This document shows, one piece after another, positions 26,879-36,378 of a DNA stretch of 64,000 nucleotides; within the stretch, counting starts at the first letter, position 1, and every line of letters starts with the position of its first letter. The stretch comes from Novipirellula herctigrandis (GTDB lineage Bacteria; Planctomycetota; Planctomycetia; Pirellulales; Pirellulaceae). Location of the stretch: contig SJPJ01000001.1 in assembly GCA_007859835.1 (NCBI GenBank), forward strand, positions 5,624,283 through 5,688,282, written 5' to 3'. Below the pieces are notes generated by a model. The model ran no database searches and was not told the DNA's origin. It saw only the letters and a program-made list of their open reading frames with translations. The position numbers and the translations under genes are program-made.

Positions 26879-27622
26879 TTACCTCCGACGTCGGCGAAGT
26901 ACTGCCGCGCCCGCACCCAATGCGATAAATGCAACCGATGAAGGCTCAGGTACTGCCGTAACCGTACTGAAGGTTCGAGAGCCTGTATAAGCGACGGTTG
27001 TCCCTTGACCAGGATTGCCAGGAGCAATTCCGTCGCCAATCGCTTCGTCCGCTCGAAATGCATCGTCACCGTTCAAGTAGGCTCCGACAAATTCAAATGA
27101 GTTTCCAGGAGCCAGACCCAATGAAGCCAAATCGAAACTGAAGGAAGTGGAGGCGTCTGATGGATCAATTGGCGTGAGGCCAAGGTCAGCGACGAAACCA
27201 TGAGCCCCTGTTTCCGACAGGCTAAAAAGGCCGGCAAAGTCAAAATCGTTTACAGACAATGCAATGGCGTAATCAGCGTCGAAACCGGCACTGAAATTGA
27301 GAGTTGCTCGATTTGTCCCGTCAAAACTTAATCCCGAAATAGCTCGACGAAGTGTGTCGCCATTATCATCGAACGTGGACGTCGTATTGAATCCGCCGAC
27401 GGTCGTGTTCAGGTAGATCACAAGCTCATCGTTGAAATCAGCTGTCCCCTTCGTCACCGTTCCGTTAATCACGCCCGTTGTGCCAACTTGCGCTAATTCG
27501 AGCGTGCCAGTGCCAATCACACCACCAAACCCGCTATTCCCGTTGCCCGTGTAAATCGCCCCAAAAGCAACCGGATGCAACAGTCCGGTTATGAGGCAAA
27601 TCGATAACAAACGCTTCCACAT
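26879..27622 (-). CDS. PEP-CTERM sorted secreted protein
   Basis: 247 residues from the ATG at 27622. Signal peptide (LLSICLITGLLHPVAFG), a Gly/Thr/Asp-rich beta body, and a C-terminal PEP-CTERM signal (VPEPSSVAFIALGAG, then six arginines). The frame stays open about 100 codons upstream to 27919, but that part lacks export features and is taken as leader. Followed by a good terminator, so it is a single-gene unit. Role unknown; surface or extracellular-matrix protein by family. Confidence 0.8.
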   Translation of the reverse strand: MWKRLLSICLITGLLHPVAFGAIYTGNGNSGFGGVIGTGTLELAQVGTTGVINGTVTKGTADFNDELVIYLNTTVGGFNTTSTFDDNGDTLRRAISGLSFDGTNRATLNFSAGFDADYAIALSVNDFDFAGLFSLSETGAHGFVADLGLTPIDPSDASTSFSFDLASLGLAPGNSFEFVGAYLNGDDAFRADEAIGDGIAPGNPGQGTTVAYTGSRTFSTVTAVPEPSSVAFIALGAGAAVLRRRRR

Positions 27623-28113
27623 GTTAGATATTCCTAGTCGTTCAGAATCACCGGAGGGAGGGCTTGGGGGACACAAGATTCGCAGTGAAAACAGTGTCCT
27701 CGTAAGCGTCACCCTTCTAATCGTAGTTGTAGTCGATTCAAACGGCAACAACCATCTTGCCTTCCTGTTGGCCTTCGCCGGGCATCCCACTGGGAAAAAG
27801 GCGATGTCTGTTCTGTAAAGGTCGCGCCGTGCGTCACGCTCAGCGATGGGGTACAGAATACGGTTGACTCCTTTCATCACCTCAACGCGGCAAACGCGAG
27901 GAGGCTCGATAACTCCCAAAACACTGAATCGAGTCCACGTTCACTCCGACTCTGTTGGTTCCACACCCCATAGGTCCTCCCGCCACAGGTGTCGGATCGT
28001 CCTTTTGATCCCAAACATTTTTTGTCATGAAATGGCACCCCCGAGCGCTCTCAGAAAAAAATAGAAACTCTTGTGCAGGATGCTTAGTTTTTGTCCTCTG
28101 GGATCGAGCGTTT

Positions 28114-28135
28114 ACCCATTGAAAGATGGGTTTTT
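28114..28135 (+). terminator. Terminator-like hairpin without an upstream gene
   Basis: ACCCAT (28114-28119), a six-base loop, ATGGGT (28126-28131) and five T. On the plus strand this has the form of a weak intrinsic terminator, yet the nearest upstream gene is on the other strand. It could end an unannotated small transcript. Confidence 0.4.
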
Positions 28136-28526
28136 CTAGGCTGAAGCCCCGAGGCAATTTGACAACGAATCGTAGTTGAATGACGTGGAAACGCAGTGTT
28201 CATTGCTTATTTTGCTGTTTAGGATGACGGTATTCAACACAGCTGCTTTGACACCTATCAGGGAATCGCTGAATTTGACGGGGGAAAAACGGCGACACGT
28301 TGCCAGTGGTTCTTCAAGGGTTTCACGAACATCTTCATTCATCCGACCGTCCCGCGATAGTTGGAAGTTCCTTGCTGTGAGGTTGCCAAAACTAGCACCG
28401 AAAAGCTTCGATTCTGAGCCGGCTTTATGCTGGTTGAATTGCGGGTGGTCGCCTGAGCGATTGCAGTCTTAGTAGGAGGAAATTGAAAAGCAGACGAAGC
28501 AGCCGAGACGCTAGCTCAACGACAGG

Positions 28527-28602
28527 TTCATCGCTTCGCCGAACTTGATTGAGTGACTTGATTCAGCGAAGCGTGATGAAAATTCAGCGAAGCGTGATGA
28601 AA
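28527..28602. promoter_or_regulatory. Candidate operator of the glucan operon: 21-bp direct repeats plus inverted copy
   Basis: Two exact 21-base units, ATTCAGCGAAGCGTGATGAAA, stand head to tail at 28561-28581 and 28582-28602. A related inverted copy, TTCATCGCTTCGCCGAA, lies at 28527-28543. The 21-base step puts both sites on one DNA face, as AraC-family dimers often need, and the last gene of the downstream operon encodes an AraC-family regulator. The malQ ATG is 50 bases further on. The link to the regulator is inference. Confidence 0.55.
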
Positions 28603-28652
28603 CGACCTGTACGTTGATCAACAACCCCCACCCCCATTTGATATTTTGCAAG

Positions 28653-30290
28653 ATGGAATTATCCGAGCGAGCAAGTGGCGTGCTGCTACATCCAACCTCG
28701 TTGCCTTCCCGTCATGGAATCGGCGATCTCGGTCAAGCAGCGTACCGATTTGTTGATTATCTTTCACTGGCGAACCAGCGTTATTGGCAATTGTTGCCGC
28801 TGGGCCCAACCGGCTATGGCAACTCGCCTTACGCATCGACTTCGGCTTTCGCCGGCAACCCGCTGCTGATCGATCTCAATGCCATGGCTGAAGAGAACCA
28901 TTGTGGAGAGTTGCTGGCGGATGCACCAGAGTTTTCGAGCCGCGTGATTGATTTTGCAAAGGTGTCAGCATGGAAATTGCCGCGACTTCGCAAAGCGGCC
29001 GAATTGTTCCTTGACAACGCACCACCAAGTCGCGGGCAAGCGTTTAATCGTTTCTGTGGAAAAGCTCACTGGTGGCTCAACGATTACGCAATGTTTGTTT
29101 CCATCAAACATCATGCCGACCGCTTGGCAATCCAATCGGGTGCACCCAATTCGGCTTGGAATGTCTTTTGGGATGCCGATCTAAAACGACGTTGCCCTGA
29201 GGCTTTGGCTCGTTGGAGCGAAGAGCACGAACGAGAAATCGAAGCGGAAAAAGTGCTTCAGTTCTATTTCTTCGAGCAATGGAATCGACTCAAAGCGTAC
29301 GCTTCGGATCGTCATGTCCGCTTTATTGGTGACGTGCCGATCTTCGTCGCATTGGACAGCAGTGATGTATGGGCGTCCCCGGGGCAATTCTTGCTGGACG
29401 AAGAATTACACCCAACCAAAGTCGCTGGAGTGCCACCGGATTACTTTAGCGAGACGGGACAACGTTGGGGTAACCCACTTTATGATTGGGATGCGATGCG
29501 GGCCGATGGTTTTCGTTGGTGGATCCAACGATTTTCAGCAACCTTGGAATTAGTCGATGTCGTTCGACTAGATCATTTTCGAGGCTTCCAAGCATGTTGG
29601 TCGATTGCAGCGGACGAGCCAACCGCGATCAACGGACATTGGGACTTGGCTCCCGGCGAAGACGTTTTCGCAGCGGTACGCGAATCGCTTGGTGAGATCC
29701 CGATCATTGCGGAAGACCTCGGTGTGATCACGCCAGAAGTCGAGGCACTTCGTGATCGACATGGTTTCCCCGGAATGAGGATCTTGCAGTTTGCCTTCGA
29801 TTGTAACGAGTCACGTCGCACTCATTTCTTGCCGCATCATTATATCGCCAACACCGTCGTCTATACCGGTACACATGACAATGACACTGTACGGGGATGG
29901 TACGCGAATCATCCGGAATCGGATCGCCAACTCTTGCATGAATACGCTGGGTATTCGTGCGGCGATGTTTGGTGGGATTTGATACGAATGGCGCTCGCTT
30001 CGGTTGCTAATACCGTGATCATCCCAATGCAAGACGTGCTTGGACTTGGAAGCGAAGCAAGATTGAACCAACCCGCGACGATGGGAGCGAATTGGTGTTG
30101 GCGGCTATCCGAGGATTCGCTCACGGAATCAACCGCAAGCCGGTTGTCGCACTTAGTGAATGTTTATGAACGAAACGGATGGGGGCCGCGAGTGGGCGAA
30201 CCGAAGCAACGCGAAGCTGAGGCTGACCCCACTCAAACTCCTCGCCCTCATTTTATGCCTCCACTCGCCAACACGCGTTCGTCCTCATGA
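28653..30290 (+). CDS. malQ: 4-alpha-glucanotransferase (amylomaltase, GH77)
   Basis: Cytoplasmic disproportionation of maltodextrins, releasing glucose and longer chains. 545 residues. N-terminus SGVLLHPTSLPS and PTGYGNSPYAS are classic for MalQ. Catalytic motifs: nucleophile Asp in VVRLDHFRGF, acid/base Glu in IAEDLGVI, third Asp in GTHDNDT. The ATG at 28653 is used since the usual N-terminus begins there; a TTG at 28614 is rejected. First gene of a five-gene plus-strand operon; its stop overlaps the next start by ATGA. Confidence 0.95.
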   Translation: MELSERASGVLLHPTSLPSRHGIGDLGQAAYRFVDYLSLANQRYWQLLPLGPTGYGNSPYASTSAFAGNPLLIDLNAMAEENHCGELLADAPEFSSRVIDFAKVSAWKLPRLRKAAELFLDNAPPSRGQAFNRFCGKAHWWLNDYAMFVSIKHHADRLAIQSGAPNSAWNVFWDADLKRRCPEALARWSEEHEREIEAEKVLQFYFFEQWNRLKAYASDRHVRFIGDVPIFVALDSSDVWASPGQFLLDEELHPTKVAGVPPDYFSETGQRWGNPLYDWDAMRADGFRWWIQRFSATLELVDVVRLDHFRGFQACWSIAADEPTAINGHWDLAPGEDVFAAVRESLGEIPIIAEDLGVITPEVEALRDRHGFPGMRILQFAFDCNESRRTHFLPHHYIANTVVYTGTHDNDTVRGWYANHPESDRQLLHEYAGYSCGDVWWDLIRMALASVANTVIIPMQDVLGLGSEARLNQPATMGANWCWRLSEDSLTESTASRLSHLVNVYERNGWGPRVGEPKQREAEADPTQTPRPHFMPPLANTRSSS

Positions 30291-33040
30291 TGCTTTGTCG
30301 TCTGATTTGTTTATGCTTTGTGTTGATGCTTTCCCATGTCACCGTGACAAATGGGCAAGAGAGGCTCCCGCAACAACCCCCGATTGATCCAATGGATTTG
30401 ACCCTCCAGCAAAAACACAATGGCTTCGTTTACGCGAACGGAACGACGATGTTTGTTTTTGATTCGTCATTGTATGGAATCGAACCGTCGCGGGTTGTTG
30501 TTACGGGCGAGTTCCGAGGGTGGAGTCAAGATATGACCGATCCACAGTGGCACTTGACGCGAAGCGAGCAATATCCGGTGCTGTGGACGCTATCCATCTC
30601 AAACCCAAACAGTCGAACGATTGCGCCGTCGTCGCCGTTCAAATTCCGCATCGACGATGGCCGATGGATCGAGCCATATCACAAGGCGGAAAATCGCCAT
30701 GCTGGAAATTTGATCCATCGACCTGGCGAGAAATCCGTTCGGTTGCGTGCGGAAATGAATCGAGATGGCAGTATCGCCGTTCGCTTTGAAGGATTCGAAT
30801 CGTATCATCCCATCAAACCATCAGAACTTAGCTTGGTTGATGCCGGTGGTGCCCGAATTTCGATTGCTGAACTTGACCGCAGTTCAGACAATTCGATTCG
30901 GCTCCAGGCCGCCGAGCGGATCGATCACCGCAGGGTTTATTACCTTGATTATCCAAGCAAGGGTCTGCGGTCGTTGTGTCGACGCGACGGCTGGTTCCGT
31001 GAAATCGAATCACAAAAGCCGCTCGGAGCTCAAGTGGCAAACGATGGATCGCAGACCACGTTCGGCTTGTTCGCACCGCGGGCTGATGCCGTTCGGCTCT
31101 ATCTATACGATCGCGTCGGAGACAGACTTGCCAAGAAAACGATCCAAATGAATGGGGATGATGATGGCGTCTGGGAAGCTACCGTTACGGGTGACCTGCA
31201 CGGTGTCTACTATGACTTCACGGTTCATGGCCCCGACGATCCAGGCAACCATTTTTACGAAACGCATGCCGTTCATGTCTCGGACCCTTACGCCCGGGTC
31301 AGTGTTGATAGTTTCGGCAAGTGTCGTGTTTGGAAAGCTACCAAGCCGGCAACGCCACTAAGAAACGGGCGTCCGGCGATGGAAGACGTCATCGCCTACG
31401 AGGTTCACGTCGAGGATTTTACAAATCAATTGCCGGTTGATGAAAATCTCAAAGGCACGCTCACCGCCATGACGTTGCCTGGCCTAACGAATCTTCTCGG
31501 CCAGTCGATCGGATTCGACTACCTTTGCGAGTTAGGCATCAATGTCGTTCATTTGATGCCGGTTCAAGAGTACCTGCATTATCCCGACGAGACGTGGAAG
31601 ACCGCGTTCGCCGAGGATCCCTATATGATCGCTGCGGGCGTTAGTGAGTCGAATTACCAGTGGGGCTACCGCACAACGCACGCCTTCGCCATTGAAACAC
31701 GCTATCGAGAAAAGGGAACTACGCATGGTGCCCAGCGTGACCAGTTTCGCGATTTGGTCCAAGCGTTCCATGACCGCGGTATCGCTGTCATCGTCGATTT
31801 GGTTCCCAATCACACAGGCGAGAACATGGATGGTCGTCACTATTTGTTCAACTTCAACGCTATTGATATGCCTTACTATTATCGTACCGATGAGACGCTC
31901 TCTCACATCGGGCCTTTCGGTAACGAAGTTAAGACCGAAGACCGTCCGATGGTCGCACGTTGGTTGATCGATCAATGCCAACACTTGATCAATGAATTTG
32001 GAATCGATGGCTTCCGAATTGATCTAGCGGGACAAATTGACAAGCAAACGCTCACACGGCTTCGTAATGAACTTCCCGACGACGTGATTCTTTACGGCGA
32101 ACCGTGGATTGCACCGAGTGACCCCGATGTTGCACTCAATCCGGAGTGGAGTTGGTACAAGAAAGACGCTCCGATCACGTTCTTTCAAGACAATGCACGC
32201 AACGCAATGAAAGGACCCACGGCCGACCCCACCAACAAAGCGACTGATCGCGGCTATGCCGGGGGTAATGGATCTGAACGAGAGAACGTTCAATTGGCAT
32301 TGACCAACGGTTTCGATGATGAAGTTCATCCGAATCGCGGCATTAACTATTTGGATATTCATGATAATTGGGCGTTAGCCGATCGTTTCGCACTGACTGA
32401 TTGGGATGGTCGCCGGGGCGTTGACGAGCGGCGTTTCAAATTGGCTGCCGGATTGTTGATGACCTCGCTCGGCCCGGTCGTACTCCACGGCGGGACGGAA
32501 ATGATGCGTAGCAAAGGTTCCGCTCCACCCGGCAAATTGTTGAAACATCTTCCCGACGGACCACTCGTCTATCACGGCAAAAAAGATACCTACAATCTGC
32601 GCGCGGCCAATGAGTTTGTCTGGGCAAATGTTGGTCGGATTGAACGTGACGATACCGTAACGAATGACTTTGCCAGCATGATCGAGTATTGGAAAGGCTT
32701 GATTGCACTTCGCAATAGTGATGCCGGACGTGTGCTTCGTATCGGTCACGTGCCACCACTGGACTACTATCGATGGATTTTGCCACAGAACCCCCATCAG
32801 CTCGGCTATGTCATTAATGACCGGATCATGGTGTTGATGAATACGAGTGATACGGATTGCATTTTTGAAGATGTTAATGCTGGTTCAGTGCATTGGCGTT
32901 TAGTGGCAGATCAGACGAGAGTGGATATTGCAAATGGAATCGACACCGACGATGCGATGCTGAAAGGAAAGGCAACGCATGACATTGCCGTTCCCCACGC
33001 GAGCATGAAGATTTTTTTGACGAACGAGACTAACTTTTAG
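30287..33040 (+). CDS. Secreted type I pullulanase (GH13_14-like)
   Basis: 917 residues, signal peptide at 1-23 (CLCFVLMLSHVTVTNG). N-terminal beta-sandwich/CBM48-like domains (VVVTGEFRGWSQ near 70; TTFGLFAPRADAVRLYLYD near 265) precede the GH13 barrel. Barrel motifs: IVDLVPNHTG, nucleophile Asp in GFRIDLAG, acid/base Glu in LYGEPW and Asp in LDIHDNW. The YxxxWGYxxxxxxxxE segment (NYQWGYRTTHAFAIE) marks debranching enzymes that cut alpha-1,6 bonds. Translation is coupled to malQ by the ATGA overlap. Confidence 0.9.
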   Translation: MMLCRLICLCFVLMLSHVTVTNGQERLPQQPPIDPMDLTLQQKHNGFVYANGTTMFVFDSSLYGIEPSRVVVTGEFRGWSQDMTDPQWHLTRSEQYPVLWTLSISNPNSRTIAPSSPFKFRIDDGRWIEPYHKAENRHAGNLIHRPGEKSVRLRAEMNRDGSIAVRFEGFESYHPIKPSELSLVDAGGARISIAELDRSSDNSIRLQAAERIDHRRVYYLDYPSKGLRSLCRRDGWFREIESQKPLGAQVANDGSQTTFGLFAPRADAVRLYLYDRVGDRLAKKTIQMNGDDDGVWEATVTGDLHGVYYDFTVHGPDDPGNHFYETHAVHVSDPYARVSVDSFGKCRVWKATKPATPLRNGRPAMEDVIAYEVHVEDFTNQLPVDENLKGTLTAMTLPGLTNLLGQSIGFDYLCELGINVVHLMPVQEYLHYPDETWKTAFAEDPYMIAAGVSESNYQWGYRTTHAFAIETRYREKGTTHGAQRDQFRDLVQAFHDRGIAVIVDLVPNHTGENMDGRHYLFNFNAIDMPYYYRTDETLSHIGPFGNEVKTEDRPMVARWLIDQCQHLINEFGIDGFRIDLAGQIDKQTLTRLRNELPDDVILYGEPWIAPSDPDVALNPEWSWYKKDAPITFFQDNARNAMKGPTADPTNKATDRGYAGGNGSERENVQLALTNGFDDEVHPNRGINYLDIHDNWALADRFALTDWDGRRGVDERRFKLAAGLLMTSLGPVVLHGGTEMMRSKGSAPPGKLLKHLPDGPLVYHGKKDTYNLRAANEFVWANVGRIERDDTVTNDFASMIEYWKGLIALRNSDAGRVLRIGHVPPLDYYRWILPQNPHQLGYVINDRIMVLMNTSDTDCIFEDVNAGSVHWRLVADQTRVDIANGIDTDDAMLKGKATHDIAVPHASMKIFLTNETNF

Positions 33041-33054
33041 CCACAGTAATACCC

Positions 33055-35025
33055 ATGCTTGTCCTCAACCGTTTACCAAGTCTTCTGCTACTAGGCATCG
33101 TGTTACTTGGCGTTGCGAATGGCAATGGCGAAGATGTCACGATTGATCGCTCTTGGAACGAAGACATTATTTACTTCGCGCTGACAGATCGTTTTTGTGA
33201 TGGTGATCCATCGAACAATACTCCCCGGCAAAGCGATCCTCAGCTCTACGATGCTTCGCAGAACGACATTAATCGGTATCACGGTGGTGATTTTCGAGGT
33301 CTCGAAATCGCACTACGCAGCGGCTACTTCAATAAGCTTGGAGTGACCACGCTCTGGTTGACTCCCCCCATTCGAAATGCCTGGCATTCGCCCCACGATT
33401 TAGGCGGACCCAAAACCGGGTACCACGGATACTGGGCACAGGACTTTTTGGATATCGACCCGCATTTAACCAGCACCGTTTCGATCGACGGCAAATCCTA
33501 CTCCGATGATCGTGATGGACGGATGATGCACTACAAAGACCTTGTCACGCTTGCTCATGAACACGGAATCAAGGTTATCCAAGATGCGGTTTGTAACCAC
33601 ATTGGGCCGCTGTTTTACTATGACGAGAACGGTAACCAGCAACTCGATATGTCGAGTGAAAACGAATGGATCGCACCGTATTCTAATCATCCCTACACGA
33701 ACACTCGGTGGGTTGACCTTCCTCAGTGGAATCTCGTTCCGCCGAATCCTGATGATGAAGAATTGATACTTGGGCACAGGGTGAAGACGACAGGTCTGCT
33801 TCGCGAATTTCGCATTTACGGTCGGCACGGATTTAATTCCAATAGTCTCGGCAAATCGGATGGCGAAGAAGTGAAATGTGATTTCTTTTCGCTACGTGAT
33901 ATGGCAACCCATCCTGACTCGGAACATTTTGACGCGTTGGTGAATGAGTTCGTTGAAATCTACTATTTCTATATCCATGTTGTTGGTATCGATGGCATGA
34001 GGCTTGATACAGTGAAACACGTCCATCATGAGTTCTGGTCGGAGTTCACGCACCGACTTCGCGACAAACTTGGCGAAGAGGCTGAGAAATTATTGATTAC
34101 TGGCGAAGTCTACGACGGGAACCCATTTGTTCTTGGGCGATACACCTTTTCTCTGAATCCAGAGACAGGTGAACGAGACTCGAAACCTTGTCTTGATTCG
34201 CTATTGAATTTTCAATTCTGCTTTAATCTTCGTGATTATCTTCGCAAACCAGGGGATTCATTTGGCCATCCATGGGGTTTACAGAACACGACCAACTCTC
34301 TGAATCGGCAGGGAGAGAAGGCGTTCTATAACTCGCAAGTCGGTGTCGATGGACTTGCACCGCGTCAAAAGATGGTCAATTTTTTCGAGAACCACGATGG
34401 CCTCAATCGTTTTCTCGTACCGGAAGTCGATGAAGTCAAGCATCGTTTGGCCTTGGCGATTCTGATGACGACCGAAGGAATCCCCTGTATTTACTATGGT
34501 GCGGAAGCGTCGCTGCGTGACTCGAAAGGACGTTTGAAACAAGATGGCGAGACGGGCAGGATGACCTATTGTGAAGACGGTGATGCGTCGAGGCTCGAAT
34601 TGGCGACCAAGACGGCGTCGTTTGAACTTATCAACCGGTTGAGTGAGTTGCGTGCTCAGCAGGAGGCTCTTCATGCGGGGGCAATGTCAACGCTTTGGGT
34701 CGATTCGGATAGTACGTCAAGTGATGACGGGTTGTATGTGTTTGCGCGGTACGTGGGAACGGACGACGGGATTGACACTGCGAAAACGGTGATTGTTGCG
34801 ATCAATGCGAATCCGAAACAATCGGCTATTGCTGAGCATGTTTCGCTGGTCGTTGGGCCTGATGGCGAACAGGCATTAGCGCGGTCTGGAGATCGCTTTC
34901 ATCAAGTAAGGCCGTTTGAATCGGACGACGAAATTCAGATTACGGTCACTGAAATGATGGGTGCAAGTTCTGCATCGATCCGGGTGGAAGTCCCGCCCTC
35001 TTCGGCTGTCATCTATATTCGATAG
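33055..35025 (+). CDS. Secreted GH13 alpha-amylase
   Basis: 656 residues with a signal peptide (LPSLLLLGIVLLGVANG). The GH13 barrel starts with IIYFALTDRFCDGDPSNN and has VIQDAVCNH, nucleophile Asp in GMRLDTVKH, acid/base Glu in ITGEVYDG and Asp in FENHDG, all catalytic residues present. A C-terminal beta domain follows. Hydrolysis of alpha-1,4-glucan outside the cytoplasm is expected; a cyclodextrinase- or maltogenic-type specificity cannot be excluded. Starts 14 bases after the pullulanase stop; its own stop overlaps the transporter start by one base (TAGTG). Confidence 0.92.
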   Translation: MLVLNRLPSLLLLGIVLLGVANGNGEDVTIDRSWNEDIIYFALTDRFCDGDPSNNTPRQSDPQLYDASQNDINRYHGGDFRGLEIALRSGYFNKLGVTTLWLTPPIRNAWHSPHDLGGPKTGYHGYWAQDFLDIDPHLTSTVSIDGKSYSDDRDGRMMHYKDLVTLAHEHGIKVIQDAVCNHIGPLFYYDENGNQQLDMSSENEWIAPYSNHPYTNTRWVDLPQWNLVPPNPDDEELILGHRVKTTGLLREFRIYGRHGFNSNSLGKSDGEEVKCDFFSLRDMATHPDSEHFDALVNEFVEIYYFYIHVVGIDGMRLDTVKHVHHEFWSEFTHRLRDKLGEEAEKLLITGEVYDGNPFVLGRYTFSLNPETGERDSKPCLDSLLNFQFCFNLRDYLRKPGDSFGHPWGLQNTTNSLNRQGEKAFYNSQVGVDGLAPRQKMVNFFENHDGLNRFLVPEVDEVKHRLALAILMTTEGIPCIYYGAEASLRDSKGRLKQDGETGRMTYCEDGDASRLELATKTASFELINRLSELRAQQEALHAGAMSTLWVDSDSTSSDDGLYVFARYVGTDDGIDTAKTVIVAINANPKQSAIAEHVSLVVGPDGEQALARSGDRFHQVRPFESDDEIQITVTEMMGASSASIRVEVPPSSAVIYIR

Positions 35026-36371
35026 TGGCACAAGGCGATGAATCAAACTTCTTACCCCATGAATCAACAGTGAATACGGAAAAGCCTGCGTTGTCGTTTT
35101 GGCAAATCTGCAATATGTCGTTTGGCTTCTTTGGAATCCAATTCGGCTGGGGATTGCAGATGGGGAATATGTCGGCCATCTACGAGTATCTCGGTGCGAG
35201 CGAGAGCGAACTACCGCTGCTGTGGTTGGCCGCCCCACTGACGGGCTTGATTGTCCAGCCCATCGTTGGATACATGAGCGACAACACATGGTGTTGGCTC
35301 GGTCGTCGGCGTCCCTATTTTCTTTTTGGTGCGATCTTTTCGAGTATCGCTTTGATCTTGATGCCTCGCAGTGGTGCGTTGTGGATGGCAGCTGGATTGC
35401 TTTGGGTTTTAGACGCTTCGGTGAATATCAGCATGGAGCCATTCCGAGCGTTCGTTGCCGACTTACTGCCGGAGCGACAGCGTACGGTTGGTTTTGCGAT
35501 GCAATCGGTTTTTATCGGTGCAGGTGCCGTGATTGCGTCGAAGTTGCCCGGTTGGCTAAAGGACTGCGGGGTAGATTCAACAACATCCGATGCGCATCCG
35601 ATTCCGCAAACGGTTCATGTTGCGTTTACGGCGGGTGCGTTCGTGTTTTTCTTTGCTGTGCTTTGGACCGTCATCAGCACGCGTGAAAAACCTCCAAGCG
35701 AAGCAGAGTTGGCAGAGACCAAACAGAAAAGAAGCGGAATGGCAGAGATTTACGATGCGTTTCGTCACATGCCTTCTCGGATGAAGCACTTGGCCGTCGT
35801 GCAGTTCCTGACTTGGATGGGATTGTTTTGCATGTGGATCTTTTTCACTGTTGCGGTTGCCAGGGATATTCTTGGCGCAACCGACGCGCAATCGGATTTG
35901 TATAAGACAGGGATCTATTTAGCGAACGATTGTTTCGCAACCTATAATTTGGTTGCCTTTTTTACTGCGATTGGGTTTCTTTGGATCGGTCGTTTTGTTT
36001 CCGCAAAGTGGATTCATGTCGTGTCGATGTTTTGCGGAGGGTTGGGGCTTGCTTCGCTGCTGTTTGTGCGTGACCCGACCATTTTGACTTGGGGCTGTTT
36101 TACCGGAGTGGGGATCGCATGGGCATCCATTTTGTCGATGCCCTATGCCATGCTTGCGGGATCGCTTCCGGAGCGTCGAATCGGCGTTTACATGGGGATT
36201 TTTAATCTCTTTATCGTGATACCTCAGATTTTGGTGGCAATCGTTTTGAGCCGAGTATTGGCTCAGTACGATGAAGTGAATCGTTTGCATGTGGTCGTTT
36301 TCGGTGGCGTTTGCCTTTTGCTCGCAGCGATTGTGACGGCATTCTTGCCTTACAGTCCCGAACACGAGTGA
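35025..36371 (+). CDS. MFS maltodextrin/sucrose-type sugar transporter
   Basis: 448 residues from a GTG that shares one base with the amylase stop. About 12 membrane helices. The start (SFGFFGIQFGWGLQMGNMSAIYEYLGA) and the LVGYMSDNTW-like loop place it in the SLC45/GPH-like branch used for disaccharides and maltodextrins, such as Caulobacter MalY. Inner-membrane import of the amylase products is the natural role in this operon. Coupled translation with the amylase is likely; substrate by context only. Confidence 0.85.
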   Translation: MAQGDESNFLPHESTVNTEKPALSFWQICNMSFGFFGIQFGWGLQMGNMSAIYEYLGASESELPLLWLAAPLTGLIVQPIVGYMSDNTWCWLGRRRPYFLFGAIFSSIALILMPRSGALWMAAGLLWVLDASVNISMEPFRAFVADLLPERQRTVGFAMQSVFIGAGAVIASKLPGWLKDCGVDSTTSDAHPIPQTVHVAFTAGAFVFFFAVLWTVISTREKPPSEAELAETKQKRSGMAEIYDAFRHMPSRMKHLAVVQFLTWMGLFCMWIFFTVAVARDILGATDAQSDLYKTGIYLANDCFATYNLVAFFTAIGFLWIGRFVSAKWIHVVSMFCGGLGLASLLFVRDPTILTWGCFTGVGIAWASILSMPYAMLAGSLPERRIGVYMGIFNLFIVIPQILVAIVLSRVLAQYDEVNRLHVVVFGGVCLLLAAIVTAFLPYSPEHE

Positions 36372-36378
36372 AAGTTCG

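Larger units (their letters stand above)
27623..28652. other. 1-kb intergenic region before the glucan operon
   Basis: About 1030 bases between the divergent PEP-CTERM gene and malQ. No frame in it looks like a gene; the longest (28176-28472, plus, 98 codons) lacks any recognisable domain or ribosome-binding site. It holds a terminator-like hairpin (28114-28135) and, next to malQ, the 21-bp repeats described separately. The size suggests promoters for both sides and possibly an untranslated RNA. Confidence 0.5.

Noticed and set aside
28176-28472. 98-codon plus-strand frame in the 1-kb gap
   Set aside because: No domain, no ribosome-binding site and ordinary chance length.
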